Position numbers and translations under genes: made by a program. Below the pieces are notes generated by a model. The model was not told where the DNA came from and did no database searches. It worked only from the letters and a program-made list of their open reading frames with translations. 64,000 nt of DNA from Girardinichthys multiradiatus (Eukaryota > Chordata > Actinopteri > Cyprinodontiformes > Goodeidae). Shown piece after piece: positions 18,301 to 26,393 of the stretch (position 1 is the stretch's first letter; every line of letters begins with the position of its first letter). Location of the stretch: assembly GCF_021462225.1 (NCBI RefSeq), contig NC_061795.1, positions 6,045,501 through 6,109,500 on the forward strand. The letters run 5' to 3'.

Positions 18301-19601
18301 TTTGAACGATCGGGGAAACTGGTCTCAAATTTACACAGAGCAGTAGAGCCCGTGGTTCTGTGAAACACTACAATTTTTCTCTTCAGAATGGTTTCAAATT
18401 TACCAATATCACTAAAAGTAACTGCTGTTTGCTCGTCAAGGCCTGCCTGATGGTGCCATCTCCTCCCCAGTTCTACAGCACGGTGATCCGTGAGCTCAGG
18501 ATCAGAGACGTGTGCGAGGCTGATTGCAAAACATAACTGATTACCGGTATTGTTTATAATATACAAATGACGCATTTTCTTATTAAACAGTTCACAGTCT
18601 AACGTTCCTGCAGCTTTACGCTTAGAACCTCCTGCTGGGTCATTAACAACCTGAAGAACAAATTCCATGTTATTATCTACAGGTATATTTGCATTCGATT
18701 GTACTAAATCGTCGAGGAAGTTTTCGAAAGCAGGCAGGATCATATTTCCATCATCTGTAACAGTAAATGTGATGTGACGATTGAGATTTTCACCCACTAA
18801 TTCCAGCTGCACAACGTCGTTACGTCTGGTTAACGATCTCGCAGCGTCGGCTAATTCAATTATAATACGCATGATGTCTGTATAGAATGCTGCTAAATCT
18901 GGAACGTCACTTGGACAGGGCGGCGGTATGGTAAAAGGTCTCCTTATTTCATGGTTATTAAAATGTTCACGTTCAACCACAGCTGGAGGATCTCGCTCTA
19001 TTTGATCAGAACTAACCGCTACTCCCGTATTGAAATTACCCCCGTGATGATCTGCGGAGTGTGACGTAGAAGGATTCTGATGAGTGTCAGGTGAATCATT
19101 TTCCTCAATGCTGCTGTGTGGAGACGGTTCGCTGTTCAAATCGGAAAGAGCCTGATTGATTACGTTTAAAACGTCACCGTGCCGATCTGCGGCGTGTGCA
19201 GGTGAATCATTTTCCTCAATGCTGCTGTGTGGAGACGGTTCGCTGTTCAAATCGGAAAGAGCCTGATTGATTACGTTTAAAACGTCACCGTGCTGATGTT
19301 CATTTATTAAATTTTCACTGTTAGCAGGAGATGCATTAACGGGGATTTCGTTAAGTTCATTAACTAAATTTCTTATTTCATCCAGGGCAAGTCTGATTAC
19401 TTGATCAGAACTAACCGCTACTCCCGTATTGAAATGACCCCCGTGATGATCTGCGGAGTGTGACGTAGAGGGGTTATGATAATTTTGCTCAATGCTGTGT
19501 GGAGACGGTGTGCTATTTTCTTCTGCATTAACGGGAATTTCGTTAAGTTCATTAACTAAATTTCTTATTTCATCCAGGGCAAGTCTGATTCGGTTATCCA
19601 T
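15339..19601 (-). CDS. Protein-primed family B DNA polymerase with long repeat-bearing N-terminus (1420 aa)
   Basis: The replicase of the element. The exonuclease domain starts near residue 598 with FYDFECLV and later LIAHNARGYDGYLI. Polymerase motif A is DYTSLYPYVN (about 1001), motif B KLCLNSFWGKFA (about 1182) and motif C YIDTDSLIY (about 1281), so all catalytic acids are present. Residues about 455-590 form a cysteine-rich region (CNYCYASYQ, CPVCRTYKC, CAGCQRIC, CSICGEN), probably zinc-binding. Around 900-960 VKVAFEFYGCFFHGCKKC and LEVIWEHEW resemble the nuclease-like insertion of Maverick polymerases. The first 215 residues hold duplicated acidic modules. A splice-acceptor-like TTATGTTCATAG abuts the ATG at 19601. 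The frame is fully open. Confidence 0.95.
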   Translation of the reverse strand: MDNRIRLALDEIRNLVNELNEIPVNAEENSTPSPHSIEQNYHNPSTSHSADHHGGHFNTGVAVSSDQVIRLALDEIRNLVNELNEIPVNASPANSENLINEHQHGDVLNVINQALSDLNSEPSPHSSIEENDSPAHAADRHGDVLNVINQALSDLNSEPSPHSSIEENDSPDTHQNPSTSHSADHHGGNFNTGVAVSSDQIERDPPAVVEREHFNNHEIRRPFTIPPPCPSDVPDLAAFYTDIMRIIIELADAARSLTRRNDVVQLELVGENLNRHITFTVTDDGNMILPAFENFLDDLVQSNANIPVDNNMEFVLQVVNDPAGGSKRKAAGTLDCELFNKKMRHLYIINNTGNQLCFAISLAHVSDPELTDHRAVELGRRWHHQAGLDEQTAVTFSDIGKFETILKRKIVVFHRTTGSTALCKFETSFPDRSNPLFLLLFQGHYYGIKNLKGFMGCRYICNYCYASYQNANTHHCEGYCPVCRTYKCMQEISNPVSCAGCQRICRNSSCFSRHREPRIRNSAERPISDCELVKLCKVCKRIYVIPISKPKKPHVCNVKCSICGENVPPSLDVTCDDHKCYILPCSAINQLDDKLIFYDFECLVNESGVHTPFLVCAKTLKGDEWYAYGLNCTQKFLLHFRRPMYKGYTLIAHNARGYDGYLILTAMLQLGIKPHIVMVGSKVLCLTDPDYRLKYIDSLSFMCMKLSAMPKALGFTDQSKGFFPHLFSSEQHLQYVGAFPPPSCYAVERMSLQEQQVFSSWYREASKEVFDFKKEAIRYCKNDVEILFQGCLKFRDEFFKETSVDPFKSITIASACMKVFVTNFLPPQTLAIPSPLDYRRSSKTFSSASIQWLGWIADSRAIFIEHALNRGEKKIGPYSVDGYAEINGVKVAFEFYGCFFHGCKKCYMPHDKCPLRGVAFEQFYAATVERSKVLQTVYGLRLEVIWEHEWIEMKKSDPGVISFLEKVNAPEPLSPRDALYGGRTCPMKLRYTAEPDETVHYVDYTSLYPYVNANCVFPLGHPTIIYKDFDDPSSYFGIIKAVVYPPRNLLFPVLPYRTSQGKLVFTLCRSCAELNYQSGPCMHNDEDRALTGVWVTVEFCKALQCGYRLAKITEVWHFEKRSDTIFKGYIHCFLKGKQEASGYPSEAVDQESKSKYISDYKLHQGIQLDPEKIEMNPAKRQVAKLCLNSFWGKFAQRSDLSQTTVITNPEDFFSFMFSSKYRVNYFHFFNPEMCVVQWNFNKRVIYPPSKTNNVFIAAFTTAYARLKLLSSMEKLQDRLIYIDTDSLIYVTKSGETPLELGNYLGDLTDELDGDSISEFASTGPKSYAYQTKNRKNVMIRAKGITQTHECSERVNFDSIKGLVEGYLQGSSEGVIEIPQHTIRRDKKRFRLTNATFLKKFRLVYDKRRLFSDGTTLPFGY
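19003..19591 (-). repeat. Three interleaved duplications in the polymerase N-terminal coding region
   Basis: Near-identical DNA pairs are visible. The pair at 19088-19183 and 19199-19294 encodes DVLNVINQALSDLNSEPSPH, 111 bases apart. The pair at about 19003-19075 and 19401-19473 encodes STSHSADHHGG-FNTGVAVS. The pair at about 19335-19399 and 19527-19591 encodes IRLALDEIRNLVNELNEIPV. All keep the reading frame. Confidence 0.9.
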
Positions 19602-19604
19602 TTT

Positions 19605-19645
19605 CTATGAACATAAGAAACGAAAATAAAAAAAAAACTAACCTA
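19605..19645 (-). promoter_or_regulatory. Possible splice acceptor directly before the polymerase start
   Basis: On the minus strand a T-rich tract followed by CTTATGTTCATAG ends three bases before the polymerase ATG (AG at 19606-19605, then AAA-ATG). The polymerase mRNA could therefore carry a spliced leader from an upstream donor. Confidence 0.35.
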
Positions 19646-19691
19646 CAGAAAAAAAAACAAACAAAAAAAAAAAAAAAACACAGTGATCAGT

Positions 19692-19950
19692 TCAGTTTAA
19701 AATCACCTTGATGTCACCAAAATGCTTCTTTAACAGAATCTGACATGCAGCCAGAAGCGTTAACGATGAGGTCTTATTACGAAGATTCCGTGAGGCTGTA
19801 GAGACTGTCTTCCTGCGCTGTCTGTTTCTGTGACCAATCTGTCCTACCATCAACGTAACCTCTGTAAGGAGAATGAACAAAAAATAAATAAATAGATAAT
19901 AAATATATATATATATATATATATATATTGAAATAATCACATTAAAGCTG

Positions 19951-19987
<37 letters not shown>

Positions 19988-20848
19988 GAATTAAAATTAA
20001 TTCAGTATGTATGTATGAATTAAAACGTACCGTTCATTAAACCACTCACTAGCGTTGCTCGGGTTTGTAGCGCAAAGAGTCGCTGTCTTTTGGCCGGGGT
20101 TAAATATTCTGTAAAAACAGAAGACAATAAAAAGTTATCTTACGCTGCGCAGCACAGCGTTCATAAATAAAACGAAAATAGTTTTTAAAATACACAAGTT
20201 TTTTTTTAATCTTACTCCGATTCTTTGCGGTAAAACCTCCAGATTTCACTTCTTGTTGGACTGAAACTGTGCCGTTCTGCTGAAAGCTGTCTTGATCTTT
20301 GAAAAGCGACCTTCTGGTGGGCGGATTTAATGTGGCATCTTTGGATGTATCTGTAAACAGGTTTATATGACATTTTTATTGAACTATGCTTAAAATACAT
20401 ATATATATATATATATATTGTTTTTATTTAATTTTTATTTCCTTACCTTGCTCCTGCTCGACAACTATGTCTTCCACAGAGCTCTCAGTCGAATCTGTAA
20501 AAAGTTTTATCTGAGGTTTAAAACAAAAGTCTCTAATAACACATAAATAAAATACATTCACTCTCAAAGAAAAACAGTTAGTTCTTAGGACTTACTTTCT
20601 GGAGGTGCCGGTAACTTATCCGGTGTGTCTTCAGGGGAAATGATGATAATTGGCGGAGGAGTATTCAAAGAATCTGTCGTAATTTCTGTGTTAGAAGAAA
20701 GTTCAGATGTAGTTGGGAGTTTTTCTTGTTTGGAGATAATTCGCCTTCTTAATTTGGAGTGTCGATTCCAGCAGCTGAACCCTCCAACTTGATCATTCGG
20801 GTTTACCTCTCTCATCAAATCTATAAATTGAAACATTGTCAAGGATTA

Positions 20849-20893
<45 letters not shown>

Positions 20894-20978
20894 ATTGCAT
20901 TTAACATTTACTTACCATAATCTGATTGTGTCAAGATGAAATCATCAAGGTCATCAGCGGTGGGTTCTATGACAAAGA

Positions 20979-21021
<43 letters not shown>

Positions 21022-21167
21022 AATATATATAAACAAAATTTGAGAACATTCACATGCATTTAATGATACTTACTTACTTACTTACGTTTTAAGATGTCAT
21101 TGTGCTTTTGTGAATTATCAGAAGAAGAAGCCACAATTTCCGGGTTTCCTGAAATATTTACCGACAT
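19692..21167 (-). CDS. Seven-exon spliced Maverick gene, unknown function (262 aa)
   Basis: No single frame covers this gene. Minus-strand exons are 21167-21086, 20966-20916, 20820-20596, 20494-20447, 20350-20216, 20108-20031 and 19861-19692. Every intron (about 95-169 bases) begins GTAAG, GTAAGG or GTACGT and ends AG. Every junction is phase 1, and the joined frame has no internal stop. The product begins MSVNISGNPEIVASSSDN and is acidic in exon 2 (ADDLDDF). Exon 3 has CWNRHSKLRRRIISKQEK and a Pro-rich acidic tail. It becomes basic near the end (TPAKRQRL in exon 6, HRNRQRRK in exon 7). It is possibly a nuclear DNA-binding or regulatory protein, but no family was recognised. A TATA box lies 124 bases upstream, and the polymerase gene starts 90 bases downstream on the same strand. 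Confidence 0.85.
20852..21017. repeat. AT microsatellites inside introns of the spliced gene
   Basis: (AT)n runs at about 20852-20890 and 20984-21017 lie in introns 2 and 1 of the seven-exon gene. Similar runs at 20399-20419 (intron 4) and 19903-19928 plus a poly-A run near 19952 (intron 6) also fall in introns. Exons are free of them. Confidence 0.8.
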
Positions 21168-21290
21168 TTTTTCTTGTCAGTACTGGTATTTTTCAATGTA
21201 ACAAGTGTTATGGTTCAAAGACATTCAGCATTTGAAGACCCTGACACTGAGGTTAACCAATGAAACAGAGCCCCCAACATTTACACACAG

Positions 21291-21298
21291 TATTTATA
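21291..21298 (-). promoter_or_regulatory. TATA box for the spliced minus-strand gene
   Basis: TATAAATA on the minus strand (21298 to 21291), followed 124 bases later by the ATG at 21167. The sequence is identical to the left-end TATA at 6563-6570. Confidence 0.6.
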
Positions 21299-21332
21299 CC
21301 AGAACATGACAGTGTTATCTCAACTGCAAAGA

Positions 21333-21964
21333 CTATGTTTTTAAGACCAAAACCCTTCTTGAGTTCAAAGGTGATATGTTATCTAAGAAACAGACGTAAC
21401 TGCCCCTTCCTGACATCGCCCCTAACAGTTGGGATATAGAATAACTGTAACCCTGTAACTCTAAGATGAAAAAGTAAAATGTTTTAGAAAAGCTACAGGT
21501 AACTAAAATTATCATTCCTTTTTCCTAAAATGGAGTCTCTCATGATTCAAAAACAAACACATCATTGCTAGTCAATTTGTAACTTGGAAACAGTATACTG
21601 ATGTTCTTTTTTTTTCTGTTAATCTGATATTCGTCTTACCTATTTCAGCTGCCTATGTTTTTAAGACCAAAACCCTTCTTGAGTTCAAAGGTGATATGTT
21701 ATCTAAGAAACAGACGTAACTGCCCCTTTCCTGACATTGCCCCTAACAGTTGTAACCCCCTGTAACTCTAAGATGAAAAAGTAAAAATGTTTTTTAGAAA
21801 AGCTACAGGTAACTTAAATTATCATTCCTTTTTCCTAAAATGGAGTCTCTCATGATTCAAAAACAAACACATCATTGCTAGTCAATTTGTAACTTGGAAA
21901 CAGTATACTGATGTTCTTTTTTTTTTCTGTTAATCTGATATTCGTCTTACCTATTTTCAGCTGC
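21333..21964. repeat. Tandem duplication with 320-base period upstream of the spliced gene
   Basis: Copy one (21333-21652) and copy two (21653-21964) are nearly identical. Differences are small homopolymer changes and a deletion of about 15 bases in copy two (the GGGATATAGAATAAC stretch). Both copies contain, on the minus strand, CAGCTGAAA-TAG followed by GTAAGACG, a good splice donor (exon ends 21640 and 21951). The block may be a duplicated leader exon or promoter for the minus-strand genes. Confidence 0.8.
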
Positions 21965-22289
21965 TTTTCCAGTATGTTGACGCAGAAGCTGAAGGTTTTT
22001 CTCGTTCCATCGATGTAGTGAAGCACAATTTTTTTTTATTTACTTTTTTAGGTCTTTTCTATTTTGAACGGATTTAGACTGGCTCATATATTCAACAAAT
22101 AGGTCCTGCTGTAAAGCAAAATTAACTTACAATTCTGTCAGGTTACACAGTTCCTTTATTAGGATTTCATGTGATAGGTCAACATTAAGTTGATTATACC
22201 TTTAAAAATATAAAAGGATGCATGTCTTTTTTTTTGTTGTTTTGTTTTTTAGATGTATTAACGCCTGAAAAAACATACAGATTATTAAT
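21965..22289. other. Maverick right-end non-coding region
   Basis: AT-rich, with no convincing gene. On the minus strand an ATG at about 22003 opens only a short frame (17 codons) that ends just before the donor at 21951. TATA-like sequence (TTTTATATTT) lies near 22205-22215. This is most likely promoter or leader sequence. Confidence 0.4.
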
Positions 22290-22402
22290 AACACCCTTAA
22301 ACACACCCCTGTGTGTTTTAATTGGCTCATTTAAGGCCTTCCCCGTAACACCCTTAAACACACCCCTGTGTTTTAATTGACTCATTTAAGGTATCGCCCC
22401 TA
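22290..22402 (-). repeat. Subterminal tandem repeat at the right end
   Basis: Two consecutive units starting AACACCCTTAAACACACCCC lie at 22290-22346 and 22347-22402, each followed by TTTTAATTG-CTCATTTAAGG. The outer unit overlaps the right terminal inverted repeat. They are the right-end counterpart of the iteron-like copies near 6537-6693. Confidence 0.75.
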
Positions 22403-22568
22403 ATGACGACAACCAATCAACATCCACTGTTACGCCCCTTGGACACACCCCCCCTGCCCACATGGCAACCACATGGCGCCCATATGCCCCCCACCGGAAG
22501 TCCCGCCCTCACCGGAAGTCCCGCCCACCTGTCAAAATGTTTGATGGAAGGGTGCACTTAAATTCTCT
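22356..22568 (-). repeat. Right terminal inverted repeat of the Maverick
   Basis: Inverted match to 6328-6560. It ends ACTTAAATTCTCT directly before TATATA (22569-22574). It keeps two ACCGGAAGT motifs (22493-22501 and 22511-22519) but lacks the extra CACGTG-containing block of the left copy. Confidence 0.9.
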
Positions 22569-22576
22569 TATATATA

Positions 22577-23821
22577 CAGGGGTTGGACAATGAAACTGAA
22601 ACACCTGGTTTTAGACTACAATAATTTATTAGTATGGTGTAGGGCCTCCTTTTGCAGCCAGTACAGCGTCAATTCGTCTTGGGAATGACATATACAAGTC
22701 CTGCACAGTGGTCAGAGGGATTTTAAGCCATTCTTCTTGCAGGATAGTGGCCAGGTCACTACGTGATACTGGTGGAGGAAAACGTTTCCTGACTCGCTCC
22801 TCCAAAACACCCCAAAGTGGCTGAATAATATTTAGATCTGGTGACTGTGCAGGCCATGGGAGATGTTCAACTTCACTTTCATGTTCATCAAACCAATCTT
22901 TCACCAGTCTTGCTGTGTGTATTGGTGCATTGTCATCCTGATACACGGCACCGCCTTCAGGATAAAATGTTTGAAACATTGGATGCACATGGTTCTCAAG
23001 AATGGTTCGGTAGTCCTTGGCAGTGATGCGACCATCTAGTATTGGGCCAAGGGAATGCCATGATATGGCAGCTCAAACCATCACTGATTCACCCCCATGC
23101 TTCACTCTGGGCATGCAACAGTCTGGGTGGTACGCTTCCTTGGGGCTTCTCCACACCGTAACTCTCCCGGATGTGGGGAAAACAGTAAAGGTGGACTCAT
23201 CAGAGAACAATACATGTTTCACATTGTCCACAGCCCAAGATTTGCACTCCTTGCACCATTGAAACCAAAGGTTTCCAAAGGTTTGGCTATAGCAGCCCGG
23301 CCGTGTATATTGACCCTGTGGAGCTCCCGACGGACAGTTCTGGTGGAAACAGGAGAGTTGAGGTGCACATTTAATTCTGCCGTGATTTGGGCAGCCGTGG
23401 TTTTATGTTTTTTGGATACAATCCGGGTTAGCGCCTGAACATCCCTTTCAGACAGCTTCCTCTTGCGTCCACAGTTAATCCTGTTGGATGTGGTTCATCC
23501 TTCTTGGTGGTATGCTGACATTACCCTGGATACCGTGGCTCTTGATACATCACAAAGACTTGCTGTCTTGGTCACAGATGCGCCAGCAAGACGTGCACCA
23601 ACAATTTGTCCTCTTTTGAACTCTGGTATGTCACCCATAATGTGTGCATTTCAATATTTTGAGCAAAACTGTGCTCTTACCCTGCTAATTGAACCTTCAC
23701 ACTCTGCTCTTACTGGTGCAATGTGCAATCAATGAAGACTGGCTACCAGGCTGGTCCAATTTAGCCATGAAACCTCCCACACTAAAATGACAGGTGTTTC
23801 AGTTTCATTGTGCAACCCCTG
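22577..23821 (-). mobile_element. Tc1-like transposon abutting the Maverick end
   Basis: Ends are CAGGGGTTGGACAATGAAAC and the inverted GTTTCATTGTGCAACCCCTG, flanked by TA (22575-22576, 23822-23823). The minus-strand transposase is broken. The C-terminal part at 22629-22988 keeps YQDDNAPIHTA (second Asp) and SPDLNIIQPLW, where the usual catalytic Glu is replaced by Gln. N-terminal parts are scattered over other frames to about 23640. Only two bases separate it from the Maverick target duplication. Same family as 53744-55012. Confidence 0.9.
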
Positions 23822-23823
23822 TA

Positions 23824-26129
23824 TATATATATATATATATATATAGATATATATGTATATTAATACAAACTGGAAGAACAAATTAAAATAAGCATTATTA
23901 ACTGGATTAAAAAAAAACTCAATTCTCTTAGACATTGTGGGACATGATGTGAAAAAGGGTAGATGATCAAGTAAAATGTGCGCCAGTCCAAATATGTCAA
24001 CATGCAAAACTAATAACACGCGGGCCAAGTATGCATTACAACTGCAATAAGTATCTACCACCACTTTTAAAGATAATCTTTAAATAAAATAAGCTTTTCC
24101 TTTAATGTAGTGTAACGTTTTTATGTTTGAACAACTGCACGTGAACATCATTAACAAGGATATGCAAACATGTTTTAAAAACCTGGTACAGTGTTCAGGA
24201 TGTGCAAATATGTCCAAATACATTTAAATAATATAAGATAAGCACTACTGGCAACACTACCAACTGTCTACTCTCATTCTCCACCTCTTTAAACTCTGAG
24301 ACCAACAATTTGAGCTTTATTTCTGTCACATAAACAAAATATACATTTATTTTATACACAGTAGAGATTTTTGACTTAGAAGACCAGCATGGTCACAGCT
24401 TTGGCCCTTTCGGATTGCACAATGCTGCCCTCTGCTAAAAACTCTCTCTGACTGGTGGCTAAGATGCAGAGATAATGCTTTACTAGAAGGCTGACCCTAG
24501 AAAACACAGCTGTGTGGAATTTTCACATTCCGCGGGACTAGTTTCACTGTTCACACAAGGAATTTGGAGGCAGTTTTCAAGTTGGTCACAGGTTAGAGCT
24601 ATTAGCTACTCCCTAAATACATCACAAGCCATGCCATGACAGCTTATAGCCATAAGGTGTCTGGTCTGCTTGTCTCTAGCCTTTTCCAAATATATGGCTC
24701 TTTCCATCCTGCTGTCTTCTGTAGCTCCTGATATAGATAAAAATTAAATAACTTAACTTAACTTAGTAATAATGGTAAAAGCAACAATGATGTTATAGCT
24801 TTATGGAGTTGTAATCCAATTAAACTGTGAATAAACTGAACCGAAATTGAATAAACTAGAAGGTTAGTTTGAAGGATTGAGTATTTGAGATGTGCACAAA
24901 GCACAATCAGTGCTGTATATTAGTGAACAACCAATCCCTGACATAAGAATGCTGATCTACCCAACAACTCTCGCCTCATCTAATATAAATAATAAACACA
25001 CAAGCAAACAAATAAATAAATGATCTAATCTCATGTCTGAAGCACTGAAGCTCTGTTGCTTTGCACTCTGTCATAATGAGGATAATGATCTCCTGCTGGT
25101 CTTCTCTAAGCCCCCAGGATGATGGTGCACCCTGATTTACCACCGCAATGGCTTCTACTCTTTGGGCCTCTGGAAAATAGGAAGTTTGAAAACATGTGTC
25201 AGGCAAATGCCATTCTGTGACACTTAAGTATTGCTCAGATAGCCAACTTATCCAAAGGTCCTGACGATTTTGTATTCTGTCTCTGACCTCTCCTGACCTT
25301 TATTGTGGAGCTGTGGGAGTGCAGTTTGAGAGAAATGTTTTTGGCTGGGGAGCTGATACTATGGGTCCACAGTTCCATGAATCCTTCTTTTTCAATCAAA
25401 CCATTGAATGTAAAACACAAACCTGCAGGTGCAACATGACTATGCCATAAGATAAAATCCAATATTTAAACAAAGTTTGTGTGTTTAAAATGTGTTACTT
25501 TCATTAATTAATTACCATTAATAAATATAATATTATACATCATTACTAGGACTTGTGTCAAAGTAAAACTAACTAAAAGACAAAAACAGGTGCTGCACAA
25601 ACATGCCCTTTAAAAAAATCATAAAATGGGAAAAAAACAACATGTTGGAGCATTGCTTTGTGCTTTCACTGTCTGGTGGGCAAATAAAATCAAAATTATG
25701 GAAGAGATTGGTTGGCCTGTCTGGTGAGATACTGTTATGGGGTTATTAGCAGTAAATATTTTAGCTACAGGAGACAACTCTTAATATCTTCACTTTAATA
25801 ATAAAACATTTGCTTTAGTGTTATAATAGATACTTTCTCCAGCCAAATACACAACTTATTCTGTTTTGCAGTGCTCCTTTTATATGGGATTTTTATTGTT
25901 ATGGACCAATAAAATCCTATAGACTTCCAATAAAAAATATTTTCCTTTTTCTTATCTTTGTTAAAAAATGAGGAAAAGAAGAAATTCTGAAAGAATTTAG
26001 TTTAAAAAAAACTTTTAACAATTATTGTGAAAAAAAAAACCACAAAAAACTATACAACCCTAAAAATAAACACCCCATTTATTTGCTGTTTTTCAGTGTG
26101 ATTGTCTTGTTTCTGTCTGTTGTCCTCAG
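23824..26129. other. Remainder of the last synaptotagmin intron
   Basis: After an (AT)n run (23822-23850) no gene, RNA or element with recognisable ends was found. Short open frames here have no family features and no splice context. Confidence 0.5.
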
Positions 26130-26393
26130 AGGGTGAACCTGGTGATCTCAGTTTGGGACCACGATGCCATGACCAGGAATGACACCATGGGAAAGGTTTC
26201 CCTTGGTTGCGATTCCACGGGAAATCAACTGAGGCACTGGGCTGACATGCTGTCCAACCCGCGACGGCCAGTTGCTCAGTGGCACAGCCTGCTGTCAGCT
26301 GAGCAGGTCAATGCCACCCTTGCACTGAAAAAAACATTCCCAGTGCCCAGCAAATTTAAAGAAAATAAACTGTTAAACAAACATTTTAAATAA
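26130..26393 (+). CDS. syt8: Synaptotagmin terminal exon (end of C2B)
   Basis: After GTCCTCAG the exon continues in phase 0 as RVNLVISVWDHDAMTRND, then TMGKVSLGCDSTGNQLRHW and RPVAQWHSLL, to a TAA at 26391-26393. VWDHD-x5-D is calcium-binding loop 3; together with the Asp residues in the two upstream exons, all five expected C2B ligand positions look acidic. WHSLL is the synaptotagmin C-terminal signature. The tail after it (about 30 residues) is longer than in the best-known synaptotagmins. An AATAAA at 26823-26828 could serve polyadenylation. Confidence 0.88.
   Translation, partial: RVNLVISVWDHDAMTRNDTMGKVSLGCDSTGNQLRHWADMLSNPRRPVAQWHSLLSAEQVNATLALKKTFPVPSKFKENKLLNKHFK

Larger units (their letters stand above)
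6328..22568. mobile_element. Complete Maverick/Polinton (adintovirus-like) element
   Basis: A 16,241-bp element with inverted ends starting AGAGAATTTAAGT and closing ACTTAAATTCTCT, flanked by TATATA at 6322-6327 and 22569-22574 (six bases, the usual Maverick duplication length, though in AT-repeat DNA). It encodes the hallmark set: chromodomain integrase, protein-primed family B polymerase, FtsK/HerA-type packaging ATPase, adenain-type protease, and hexon- and penton-like capsid proteins, all open. A right-to-left gene block (13456-21167) meets a left-to-right block (6777-13275). Such elements are giant self-synthesising transposons, thought to be able to form virions. Intact frames suggest a fairly recent insertion; terminal repeat differences argue it is not brand new. 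Confidence 0.95.
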
